Source of the DNA: CAMLKC01 sp035493555
GTDB taxonomy: Bacteria; Patescibacteriota; Saccharimonadia; Saccharimonadales; Saccharimonadaceae
Assembly (NCBI GenBank): GCA_035493555.1
Contig: DATJIC010000037.1
Location: 1 to 12,585 of the forward strand
DNA length: 12,585 nt
Reading direction: 5' to 3'
Made by a program: the position numbers and the translations under genes
The notes under the pieces: model-generated
Seen by the model: only the letters and a program-made list of their open reading frames with translations
Database searches by the model: none
What the model was told of the DNA's origin: nothing
Shown here: positions 1 to 7,271 of the stretch, piece after piece
How positions within the stretch are numbered: position 1 is the stretch's first letter
How the letters are laid out: every line of letters starts with the position of its first letter

Positions 1-486
1 GAAAAAAGTCCCGAGCGGCTCTCTGAGGCCTTAGATATTCCGCTTTCCAAGGCATGCCAGATCGTTGCGAGCTTTGAGCTGGGCCGCAGGGCTTACCAAA
101 GCAAAGCGGGCCGGCCTCTTGTGGTACGCACGGCCGAGCAGGCGTTTCAGTACTTTAAAAGTATGGGAACGCTGCAAAAAGAGCAGCTTCGCGGCCTGTA
201 CGTCAACAGCCGCTTCCAGGTGATACACGAAGAAACCATATCTATCGGTAGCCTTACGGCAAATATCGTTCATCCGCGCGAGGTCTTTCAGCCGGCGCTG
301 GAATACGGAGCGGTTGCCATTATTGTGGCGCATAACCATCCTTCCGGGTCGCTCGAGCCCACAAGTGATGATTACGCTGTGACGCGCCAGCTTGTAAAAG
401 CGGGTCAGGTGCTCGGTATCGAACTGCTCGACCACCTTGTTATTGCAGGCGAAACGTTTACAAGTTGTATAGAGGAGAAGACATGA
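1..486 (+). CDS. radC: RadC-family JAB-domain protein, 5' end cut by window
   Basis: The frame is open from base 1, so this is the C-terminal 161 residues of a longer protein. The first ~35 residues (EALDIPLSKACQIVASFELG) look like the end of the helix-hairpin-helix region that precedes the JAB/MPN+ domain in RadC proteins. The metal-binding JAMM motif is visible: H111-N-H113-P-S-G, then D124. The usual Ser of the HxHx7SxxD pattern is Thr121 here. RadC proteins are widespread; the JAB fold suggests a Zn-dependent hydrolase, but the biological role is unsettled despite the historical DNA-repair name. The internal GTG at 121 is not the true start because homology-like sequence continues upstream of it. 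The stop overlaps the next start (ATGA), so the two genes are probably translated together. Confidence 0.9.
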   Translation, partial: EKSPERLSEALDIPLSKACQIVASFELGRRAYQSKAGRPLVVRTAEQAFQYFKSMGTLQKEQLRGLYVNSRFQVIHEETISIGSLTANIVHPREVFQPALEYGAVAIIVAHNHPSGSLEPTSDDYAVTRQLVKAGQVLGIELLDHLVIAGETFTSCIEEKT

Positions 487-764
487 GTAGCATTGCTGCA
501 GGATATCAACTGCCGGGTTTTACCGGATTATTAACCCACGGCTGGAAACTGCCAAGAATGGCCCGGGACATAGAGCCGGACTACGAACTGGATGCCCAGG
601 TACGTTCGGGCGATTATTTTATCATGATAGCAACGGCGCTCGATCTCCTCGGCCGTAAAACCACCGATTACGAGGTAAAAATAAAGCTAGAGGCAATCGT
701 CTCCGATCTTATTTACTTGCAGGATAACTATACTATTACTAAAAACCAACAGACGGAGCAGTAA
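483..764 (+). CDS. Small protein of unknown function (93 aa)
   Basis: I do not recognise this family. The ATG at 483 overlaps the TGA of the radC gene and has a strong ribosome binding site (AGAGGAGA, from 471), so it is preferred over an in-frame TTG at 465. The protein has no signal peptide or membrane segment. It is slightly acidic, with a Gly/Pro/aromatic-rich start (GYQLPGFTGLLTHGWKLP) and a helical C-terminal half rich in Asp, Ile and Leu. It ends one base before the FAD-oxidase start, and that gene's binding site lies inside its last codons. The radC fragment, this gene and the oxidase therefore form one tightly packed operon. Tight packing and good initiation signals make it a real gene; function cannot be given. 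Confidence 0.8.
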   Translation: MSSIAAGYQLPGFTGLLTHGWKLPRMARDIEPDYELDAQVRSGDYFIMIATALDLLGRKTTDYEVKIKLEAIVSDLIYLQDNYTITKNQQTEQ

Positions 765-765
765 C

Positions 766-2412
766 ATGGACCTATCAGCCGAACTTTCAAAAATTTTTAA
801 AGGCGAACTCGACGCAACCGACGAAGCGCGCGAATTTTACAGCCACGATGCCAGCCTTTTCGAGATGAAACCACAGGTTGTCGCGTTCCCGAAAGATGGC
901 GAAGACATCAAGTCGGTCGTATCGTTCGTTAACCAGCATAAAGCCGAGCACCCAGAGCTGAGCGTGACACCGCGTTCGCGCGGAACCGATATGTCCGGGG
1001 CGGCGATTGGCGAGTCAATTTTACTCGATGTCAGCAAGCACATGAACCAGCTTCTTGATATAAACGAGGCGGGCGCACATTTCCAGCCGGGCATTATGTA
1101 TAAAGACTTTGAGGTAGAGACACTTAAACTAGGGAGTATTTTGCCGTGTTATCCGGCAAGCCGCGACCTCGCGTCGGTTGGTGGCATGGTAAATAACAAC
1201 TCGGGCGGTGAAAAATCGCTCGAATACGGTAAAACCGACAACTTCGTTACCGAAATGAAGGTCGTGCTGAGCGACGGTAACGAATATACCTTAAAGCCCC
1301 TCAACAGAGACGAACTGCATGCCAAAATGGATCAGGATGATTTTGAGGGCAACCTGTACCGGCAAACGTTCGAGCTTTTAGACAAACATTACGACGAGAT
1401 CCAGGCGGCAGCCCCGCATGTCACCAAGGATTCAACCGGTTACCATTTATGGAACGTATGGAACCGTGAGTCCGGTATTTTTGACCTTACTAAGCTGTTT
1501 GTCGGAGCGCAAGGGACGCTCGGTATTACTACCGAGGCAAAGGTAAAACTGGTGCGTCATGCGCCGCATTCAGGAACGCTAGTGTGCTACATGCACACGC
1601 TGGATAACTTGGGCGAAGTGATCCCTGCCGTTCTGGCACACAAACCGGCCACGTTTGAGAGTTTCGACGACAACACCCTCTGGCTTAGCTTCAAGTTCTT
1701 TTTCCTGTTTATCGCTAAACTGGGGCTCTGGACATGGGTAAAAACAGCCCTGCAGCTGCTGCCCGACGGCATCATGATTATAAAAGGCGTGCCAAAACTC
1801 ATTCTGCTGATCGAATTTAGCGGTGAGACGACAGACGAGGTAAAAAAGAAAATCCACGCCGCCAAACTCGATCTTGAACGGTTCGGCTTTACCTACATGG
1901 AAGAAGACAGTACCGAGGCCAAGTCGCGAAAGTTCTGGCTTATGCGCCGCGAGAGCTTTAACCTGCTTCGTAAAAAAGTAAAAGATAAGCACACTGCACC
2001 ATTTATCGACGACTTTGTCGTTCCGCCCGAGCACCTTACCGAGTTTTTGCCGCAGCTGCGCGACATTATCAAGAAGTACAACCTTTTTGCTACCATTGCA
2101 GGGCATATGGGCGACGGTAACTTTCATGTTATCCCGCTCATGAGGATCGAAGACCCTAAAGAGCGTGCCAAATTTGAGCCTGCCATGAAAGAGGTAAATA
2201 CCCTCGTTATCTCGTACGGCGGCTCAGTTTCGGGCGAACATGGCGACGGTCTTATCCGCGGGCCTTGGCTGGCGCAAATGTACAGTCCAAGCGTTCTTGG
2301 GTACATGAAGGAGATCAAGCATCTCTACGACCCGCAAAACATTTTTAACCCGCACAAAAAGACCGACGCCAACTGGGAGTTCAGTTTCAACCACATCCGC
2401 CAGCACTTTTAG
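766..2412 (+). CDS. FAD-linked oxidase, GlcD/D-lactate dehydrogenase type
   Basis: The 548-residue protein has the two-domain layout of FAD-binding PCMH-type oxidases acting on 2-hydroxy acids such as glycolate or D-lactate. FAD-binding motifs are visible: R72-G-T-D-M-S-G78, then G140-M-V-N-N-N-S-G-G with the E-K-S-x-x-Y-G-K-T that follows it, then GAQGTLGITTEA. The C-terminal substrate-side domain shows H447-M-G-D-G-N-F-H454, S489-G-E-H-G-D-G495 and a final DPQNIFNPHKK, all typical of FAD-oxidase C-terminal domains. There is no downstream cysteine-rich iron-sulfur domain, so electrons must pass to another acceptor. Residues ~305-345 are unusually hydrophobic and aromatic (SFKFFFLFIAKLGLWTW), possibly a membrane-contact insertion. 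GGAG at 755-758 lies 7 bases before the ATG. The stop overlaps that of the convergent gene. The exact substrate cannot be assigned. Confidence 0.88.
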   Translation: MDLSAELSKIFKGELDATDEAREFYSHDASLFEMKPQVVAFPKDGEDIKSVVSFVNQHKAEHPELSVTPRSRGTDMSGAAIGESILLDVSKHMNQLLDINEAGAHFQPGIMYKDFEVETLKLGSILPCYPASRDLASVGGMVNNNSGGEKSLEYGKTDNFVTEMKVVLSDGNEYTLKPLNRDELHAKMDQDDFEGNLYRQTFELLDKHYDEIQAAAPHVTKDSTGYHLWNVWNRESGIFDLTKLFVGAQGTLGITTEAKVKLVRHAPHSGTLVCYMHTLDNLGEVIPAVLAHKPATFESFDDNTLWLSFKFFFLFIAKLGLWTWVKTALQLLPDGIMIIKGVPKLILLIEFSGETTDEVKKKIHAAKLDLERFGFTYMEEDSTEAKSRKFWLMRRESFNLLRKKVKDKHTAPFIDDFVVPPEHLTEFLPQLRDIIKKYNLFATIAGHMGDGNFHVIPLMRIEDPKERAKFEPAMKEVNTLVISYGGSVSGEHGDGLIRGPWLAQMYSPSVLGYMKEIKHLYDPQNIFNPHKKTDANWEFSFNHIRQHF

Positions 2413-3197
2413 CTGACAGTAAAGTAGTAGATGCCACTGTTGGCATTGGCGCTTCCCGGTGTAAACGATGCCGGGAAGTTGCTTTGCCCGGTCAAATACA
2501 CCGAGGGGCGTGCGCCATTGACGGTTGGAACGTTAGTGTACGCTTGTACACCTGCAATCATTGGTCCCGAGGAGAGGTTTGATAAAAAGCTAATGTAGTA
2601 ACTACCGGCAGCTATGTCGAGGGGGCCGCCGCTCAGTGTGCCGGATACCCAGGCACTGCCAGCCGTGGTAAGGCTTGAGGAAATGTCGTTTGTTTTATCA
2701 ATCAACGTGCCTGTTGGCGTGTAAATCGCCATTCCGCTGTAGCCAGCCGCAGTTATACCCTCGTTGGTTTTCCAGGTTCCAAGCGTGCTAACGGTTGACG
2801 TAGGAATATATATCCGGACAAAGACGCACACTCCGGAGTTGAGCGTAAAGGCGCTTGCCGCCTGTTCAACCTGAAGCGTCTGGGCGGTTAGCCCAAGCGA
2901 CGCGGCTGCCGCATCAACACCCCGGCTGATATCGGCAGCGACGGTCACATTAATACGGTTATTGCCCGGATCATCGTTCACGGTAAGTAGGGTGTTAGTA
3001 CCGGCGATAAAATTGACTTCGGGCCGGGTGCCTATCTGCGTACCGTCCTCAGACACTTGAACGCGCTGCGCGGAGGTGTCGTCGGCTACCGCATCGCTTT
3101 TTAGCGTACCGTCGCTATTAAGGGAGACGGACAAAAAATCGTTAAGGACTTCTCCCCACGTGTTATCATCTGATCCTGGAATGGGTAATCGTGACAT
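2409..3197 (-). CDS. Phage tail-fibre-like protein (262 aa)
   Basis: The N-terminus MSRLPIPGSDDNTWGEVLND, followed by FLSVSLNSDGTLK, resembles the start of phage tail or baseplate fibre proteins. The next segment (GTRPEVNFIAGTNTLLTV, then DDPGNNRINVTVAADI) matches the repeat-like linker seen in tail fibres. The C-terminal ~150 residues are Gly/Ser/Thr-rich with short beta-strand-like pieces (VRIYIPTSTVSTLGTW, GYSGMAIYTPTGTLIDKT, GSYYISFLSNLSSG), suggesting a beta-sandwich receptor-binding domain. No signal peptide or membrane segment is seen. I chose the ATG at 3197 because the family-like sequence begins there; the TTG at 3254 would add 19 unrelated residues. No other phage gene lies nearby, so it is either a leftover from a prophage or a tail-like protein taken over by the host. 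Family-level call; function inferred. Confidence 0.72.
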   Translation of the reverse strand: MSRLPIPGSDDNTWGEVLNDFLSVSLNSDGTLKSDAVADDTSAQRVQVSEDGTQIGTRPEVNFIAGTNTLLTVNDDPGNNRINVTVAADISRGVDAAAASLGLTAQTLQVEQAASAFTLNSGVCVFVRIYIPTSTVSTLGTWKTNEGITAAGYSGMAIYTPTGTLIDKTNDISSSLTTAGSAWVSGTLSGGPLDIAAGSYYISFLSNLSSGPMIAGVQAYTNVPTVNGARPSVYLTGQSNFPASFTPGSANANSGIYYFTVS

Positions 3198-3267
3198 ATA
3201 AAAACTTATGCTTCTCTTAGGATAAGTATATAGATAGCAGGTCCCCTTAAGCAATAGGCAAAGCTTC

Positions 3268-3294
3268 CTAGCACTCTAGACATCTAAGTGCTAA
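3268..3294. promoter_or_regulatory. CIRCE element, HrcA operator upstream of dnaJ
   Basis: Left arm CTAGCACTC (3268-3276), 9-base spacer, right arm AAGTGCTAA (3286-3294). The consensus is TTAGCACTC-N9-GAGTGCTAA, so each arm has one mismatch and the spacer length is exact. HrcA is the heat-shock repressor that binds CIRCE at dnaK/groE operons in many bacteria. The element overlaps the -35 and spacer of the predicted dnaJ promoter, so binding would block transcription. Confidence 0.92.
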
Positions 3295-3305
3295 TTTTGT
3301 ATCAT
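3277..3305 (+). promoter_or_regulatory. Predicted dnaJ promoter
   Basis: TAGACA at 3277-3282 (5 of 6 against TTGACA), 17-base spacer, TATCAT at 3300-3305 (5 of 6 against TATAAT). Transcription would start near 3312, only about two bases before the dnaJ ATG at 3314. This fits the absence of a usable ribosome binding site there. Confidence 0.6.
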
Positions 3306-3313
3306 AATTAGAG

Positions 3314-4420
3314 ATGGACAAGCGTGATTATTACGAAGTTTTAGGCGTTTCAAAAAGCGCCAGCGCCGATGAAATAAAAAAGGCGTTTCGCAAGGCGGCC
3401 GTTAAATACCACCCCGATAAAGAGGGTGGTGACGAGGCGAAGTTCAAAGAGGTCAACGAAGCCTACGAAGTACTAAAAGACCAGCAAAAACGTCAGCGCT
3501 ACGACCAGTTTGGCCATGCCGGCGTTGGGGGCAGTAGCGGCGGCGGTGCGGGCGGCAACCCCTTTGAGGGCTTTGGCGGTTATGGCGGCCAGAACGTCAA
3601 TTTCGATTTTGGCGATGGCGGCCTAGGCGACATTTTTGGCCAGTTTTTTGGCGGCGGGGCAGGCCAGCGCAGCAGCGGTCCTAAGCGCGGTCGCGACGTT
3701 GAAACGACCATTACGCTTACTTTTGAGCAGGCGGTCTTTGGGGTGGAAGAAGAGCTGACGCTTGATATGGAAGACGAGTGTGAGCACTGTCACGGTACAA
3801 CCGTAGAGCCCGGTCACAGCATGAAGACCTGTCCTACGTGTAAGGGTGCCGGCCAGCAAACCCGTGTTATGAACACTATCTTCGGACAAATCCAGCAGGC
3901 CGTTACCTGTGAGACCTGCAAGGGAACAGGCAAGGTCCCTGAAAAACTCTGTACCGTGTGTAAGGGCAAGGGAACGCAGCGCCGCAAACAAAACCTGACG
4001 CTCAAGGTGCCAGCGGGAATCGACGACGGTTCAACAATCCGGCTTAAAGAGCGCGGCGAGGCAATCGGCGGCGGTTCACGCGGCGATCTGTATGTTCATA
4101 TCCGCGTAAAAGCTCACAAAAAGTTTACCCGCGAAGGCGATATTATCCTTAGTGAAGAACATGTTTCCATGGTAGACGCTGCTCTGGGAACCGAGATCGA
4201 CGTCATGACAGTCGACGGCGAGATCCGCATGAAGGTCCCTGCGGGAACGCAAAGCGGCACCGATTTCAAGCTTTCAGGACATGGTGTCCCTCATATGCGG
4301 GGCAGCAGCCGGGGTGCTCATATCGTCAGCATTATCGTAGATACGCCAACCAAACTCACAAAAAAGCAAAAAGAGCTTCTCGAGCAATTTAACGGCTCTA
4401 AAAAACGATCACTGTTTTAA
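3314..4420 (+). CDS. dnaJ: Chaperone protein DnaJ
   Basis: DnaJ is the Hsp40 partner that delivers unfolded proteins to DnaK and stimulates its ATPase. The 368-residue protein has all expected parts in order: J-domain (1-70) with H33-P-D35, a Gly/Phe-rich linker (~71-125, including GGNPFEGFGGYGG), then four zinc-binding repeats at C156/C159, C173/C176, C199/C202 and C213/C216. The C-terminal substrate-binding beta domains follow. Three of the four repeats keep the full CxxCxGxG form; the first is degenerate (CEHCHGTT). Length is normal for type I DnaJ. It stands alone rather than behind grpE-dnaK and has its own CIRCE-controlled promoter, so it should be heat inducible through HrcA. No Shine-Dalgarno sequence precedes the ATG. 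Confidence 0.97.
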   Translation: MDKRDYYEVLGVSKSASADEIKKAFRKAAVKYHPDKEGGDEAKFKEVNEAYEVLKDQQKRQRYDQFGHAGVGGSSGGGAGGNPFEGFGGYGGQNVNFDFGDGGLGDIFGQFFGGGAGQRSSGPKRGRDVETTITLTFEQAVFGVEEELTLDMEDECEHCHGTTVEPGHSMKTCPTCKGAGQQTRVMNTIFGQIQQAVTCETCKGTGKVPEKLCTVCKGKGTQRRKQNLTLKVPAGIDDGSTIRLKERGEAIGGGSRGDLYVHIRVKAHKKFTREGDIILSEEHVSMVDAALGTEIDVMTVDGEIRMKVPAGTQSGTDFKLSGHGVPHMRGSSRGAHIVSIIVDTPTKLTKKQKELLEQFNGSKKRSLF

Positions 4421-4430
4421 TTACTACCCC

Positions 4431-4446
4431 TGTCAAATCATTGACA
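4431..4446. promoter_or_regulatory. Palindrome over the -35 of the ligase/peptidase operon
   Basis: TGTCAA-ATCA-TTGACA is a perfect 6-base inverted repeat with a 4-base centre, and its right arm is the -35 hexamer. This placement is typical of a repressor operator. No T-run follows, so it is not an intrinsic terminator. The arm is identical to the sigma-70 -35 consensus, so part of the symmetry could be chance. Confidence 0.45.
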
Positions 4447-4469
4447 TATTTAGCTTCATATGGTAATAT
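4441..4469 (+). promoter_or_regulatory. Predicted promoter of the DUF1704-ligase-rimK operon
   Basis: TTGACA at 4441-4446 matches the -35 consensus fully. After a 17-base spacer comes TAATAT at 4464-4469, preceded by TGG (extended -10). Transcription would start near 4476, giving a leader of about 36 bases with AGGAG at 4501-4505. Confidence 0.7.
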
Positions 4470-4511
4470 ATAGGTCAATAGTAACCGCTCAATGATAGAT
4501 AGGAGTGTTCC

Positions 4512-5921
4512 ATGTCTTTAGAACGTAGCCAGCAGATCGACGCCCACAAGAACGCCAAAAGCGCTTTTGCTGATTTTCCTCGTTTTGAAGGGGATGCAAC
4601 CCATCGCCAAGCTGAAAAGCAGGCATTTATCGAGAGTAAAAACTACACACCCGCGTACGATTACGAAAAACTAGATTCTATTCCGTATGATGACTCGATT
4701 CAGGCAAAAAAGACAGCCGTTTACGAGGCTATTCTGGAACTTGAGGCCGCCAAAAGCGAGCCTGGCGCCAATATTGCCGAACTTGAAATCTATGCCGGGT
4801 ACCACGAGGCACGGTTAAAAAAGATCATGCTTGTGGAGGCTGCGCATGCAGTGAACCACGCAACTACCTCTGGAGAGTGGGAAGTGGCAATGCATGGGTT
4901 TAATCTTATGAACCAAGAAACATACGGTGCTTTTGACACGCCGACCTTTGAAAGCATGCTGGCGACCGAAGTTGGGCGCGCCAACGCCTTTGAGCCAAAA
5001 ACCGAGGCTGCGCGCGATATCCAAACCACGCTAAAAAAGTTGCTTGGCCACGAAAAAATGGATGTCCAGCCAGAACAACCCCTTATGAGCGACGAGCTTC
5101 TTGGCAAATTAAAAGCGGTAATTACCGAGAGGTACGAGCCCGTTCTTGCTGCTGTTCCCGAGACGGATGACGATGTGTATTACGACGCTGAAGAATGCGC
5201 CCGGATTATGTCGGACGCGCTCGTCGCGGGCGGATTAGCCGAAAAGGGCTGGAAGATCGTTATCGATCCAAATAAGGCTAACCCTACGACTAATACGGCA
5301 AAACGCACGATCACACTCCCCGGATCAACCCGTCGTAACGCCAGCGAACTGCGCCGGCTGATTGTTCACGAGCAAGAAGTGCACGCCCGTCGCGGTGAAA
5401 ACGGCCGCGCAACCGGCTTTAAGCCGCTAGAGAGCGGAACCGCCGACTATGCGGATGTTGAGGAAGGTTTGGGAGTTTTGTTCGAATGTGCTATTGCCGG
5501 CAACTGGGACAACGCGTCGTTTAACCGCGCCCGCGACCGCTATATTACGGCTGGTTTAGCCCTAGGCGCCGACGGCACTCCGCGTGACGCCCGCCAGGTA
5601 TACGAGGTACTGTGGCGCACATTCGCCGTTCGTGAAAGCGTCGATGGCGATATCTCGGATGAGGCGATCGAAAAAGCAAAAGAACTTGCCTACAACCACG
5701 TCGAAAATGCATTCCGTGGAACGGAATTTTGGATGCGGGGCGTTATTTACACCAAACTCAAGGTGTACTATGAGGGTCTGCGCAAAAATGCCGATTTTAT
5801 TACCGAACATGCCGACAACATCGAGGCCGCAATTGATACCGCGGTAATTGGTAAATACGATCATACTAACGGCCATGAGCGCTCGGATATTTCCGCTGTA
5901 CTTTCAGGGCATAACGTATAA
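4512..5921 (+). CDS. DUF1704/MATCAP-type metallopeptidase
   Basis: The 469-residue protein carries H286-E-Q-E-V-H291, the HExxxH zinc motif of the DUF1704 family, and E317-E-G-L-G about 26 residues later. The latter matches the family's QEGLA motif, whose Glu is the expected third zinc ligand. Eukaryotic members (MATCAP) are carboxypeptidases that remove the C-terminal tyrosine of alpha-tubulin; bacterial members are uncharacterised or carry the vague name 'flavohemoglobin expression-modulating'. The N-terminal ~200 residues are helical, charged and unassigned. No signal peptide is seen, so it should be cytoplasmic. AGGAG six bases before the ATG is a strong binding site. It is first in an operon with two ATP-grasp ligase genes, suggesting it trims what they add. 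Family call is firm; substrate is inferred. Confidence 0.85.
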   Translation: MSLERSQQIDAHKNAKSAFADFPRFEGDATHRQAEKQAFIESKNYTPAYDYEKLDSIPYDDSIQAKKTAVYEAILELEAAKSEPGANIAELEIYAGYHEARLKKIMLVEAAHAVNHATTSGEWEVAMHGFNLMNQETYGAFDTPTFESMLATEVGRANAFEPKTEAARDIQTTLKKLLGHEKMDVQPEQPLMSDELLGKLKAVITERYEPVLAAVPETDDDVYYDAEECARIMSDALVAGGLAEKGWKIVIDPNKANPTTNTAKRTITLPGSTRRNASELRRLIVHEQEVHARRGENGRATGFKPLESGTADYADVEEGLGVLFECAIAGNWDNASFNRARDRYITAGLALGADGTPRDARQVYEVLWRTFAVRESVDGDISDEAIEKAKELAYNHVENAFRGTEFWMRGVIYTKLKVYYEGLRKNADFITEHADNIEAAIDTAVIGKYDHTNGHERSDISAVLSGHNV

Positions 5922-5934
5922 TTAAGGTAAGCGT

Positions 5935-7269
5935 ATGAAGCAAAATATTATTGGTACAACAGAATATATTTACCTGCCGGACGTCTGCGAGGACGCCGTT
6001 CCAACCAAGGTAGATACTGGCGCCGACGGGTCGGCTATTTGGGCCTCCTCAATTAATGAGCAGGACGGCGAGCTTTCGTACGTTCTTTTTGCTCCGCAGT
6101 CGGCATTTTATACAGGTAAAGTTGTTACCACAAAAGAATACTATATTGTCAGCGTTAAAAACTCTTTTGGTGAAAAGGAATACCGTTACCGGGTAAAAAT
6201 CCGCGTCAAGATCGGTAAAAAAATATATAAAACCACATTTACTCTTGCCGATCGCTCCCGCAGCCGGTTCCCGATTCTGCTGGGAAAGCGGTTCTTAAAA
6301 GAACGCTTTTTAGTGGATGTTTCGCGGCATAATCTTACTTACGACGCCAAGGGCGAAGAAGCTGCCGAACGGGTGGTTGTTCTCACATCACGTGTCGATG
6401 CCCCTACTAAGGAGTTTTTCAAAACGGTTGAAGAACTCAGCGCCGCTTCTATTGAATTAACTAAATACCGGCTGCTGGAGTACGAAATTAGCGGCGAGGG
6501 TATTCCAAAAATACTGCTCGAAGACGGCAGTGATATTGGTCAGGCGCAAATGGTGTACTTTAAGGCACACTCACTGTATCCCGAACACGCTGCTGCCATT
6601 GCACGCTACCTTCAGTACCGGCATGTTGGTTTTATTGATAAAGAAGTGGCAAACTTTGTGTCGCGTTCTAAACTAAGCGAACTGTTTGTCCTTGCTACCT
6701 CGGGCATTCCCGTTCCGGCAACAAAAGTATACTCAAACGGTATGGACAACATTACCTACACCGAAGTCTCCGATTATTTCGGGGAGGGCAGGTTTGTTCT
6801 AAAAGATGCCTTTGGCGACAGAGGCAAGGACAATTACCTCGTGAGCGATGCAACTAGCTTTAGGGACGCGGTTGAGCGCTTGGAGGGCAGACGGACGATT
6901 ATTGCCCAGCGCTTTGTGCCCAATAACGGCTTTCTGCGTATTTTGCTTGTGGGCGATGAGATTGTACAGCTGGTATTTAGAAGCGCAACCGAACATGAAG
7001 ACCCGCTCAAAAGCCATTTAAACAAACCCAGGGGCTCGGCTAATGCCAAAGAGTATGCGATAAGCGACATAGACCCCGGGGCGGTAGCCATGGCGCGAAG
7101 AGCGGCACTTTCACTCGAAAGAACCATTGTCGGCATCGACTTGATACAGGATAAAAACACGAAAAAATGGTATGTTCTGGAAGCAAACTATAACCCAGAA
7201 ATTACCAGCGGTTACGACGTGCGGCAAAAGGCCAAAGGCGTAGCAAAGCTACTAACTCAGAGGAGATAA
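5935..7269 (+). CDS. RimB-like retropepsin fused to ATP-grasp ligase
   Basis: This 444-residue protein joins two domains. Residues ~1-140 resemble the retropepsin-like 'ATP-dependent zinc protease'/RimB family, with K25-V-D27-T-G-A as the aspartyl-protease active-site loop and a later RSRFPILLGKRFL segment typical of that family. Residues ~175-444 form an ATP-grasp domain: FVLKDAFGDRGKDN as the nucleotide-binding lysine/glycine loop, then D402, E416 and N418 (in VLEANYNPE) as the metal ligands. ATP-grasp enzymes of this kind join an amine to a carboxylate through an acyl-phosphate. In Pseudomonas, separate RimB and RimK proteins act together on ribosomal protein S6. The gene starts 13 bases after the peptidase gene with AAGG seven bases before the ATG. 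The substrate is unknown, and the fusion should be checked against homologues. Confidence 0.85.
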   Translation: MKQNIIGTTEYIYLPDVCEDAVPTKVDTGADGSAIWASSINEQDGELSYVLFAPQSAFYTGKVVTTKEYYIVSVKNSFGEKEYRYRVKIRVKIGKKIYKTTFTLADRSRSRFPILLGKRFLKERFLVDVSRHNLTYDAKGEEAAERVVVLTSRVDAPTKEFFKTVEELSAASIELTKYRLLEYEISGEGIPKILLEDGSDIGQAQMVYFKAHSLYPEHAAAIARYLQYRHVGFIDKEVANFVSRSKLSELFVLATSGIPVPATKVYSNGMDNITYTEVSDYFGEGRFVLKDAFGDRGKDNYLVSDATSFRDAVERLEGRRTIIAQRFVPNNGFLRILLVGDEIVQLVFRSATEHEDPLKSHLNKPRGSANAKEYAISDIDPGAVAMARRAALSLERTIVGIDLIQDKNTKKWYVLEANYNPEITSGYDVRQKAKGVAKLLTQRR

Positions 7270-7271
7270 TA

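Noticed and set aside
2409..3197. Intact prophage or tailocin cluster
   Set aside because: Only one tail-like gene is present; neighbours are a metabolic oxidase and dnaJ.
3198..3254. Longer start (TTG at 3254) of the tail-fibre-like protein
   Set aside because: The extra 19 residues do not resemble the family, which begins with the short Met-x-x-Leu-Pro segment at 3197.
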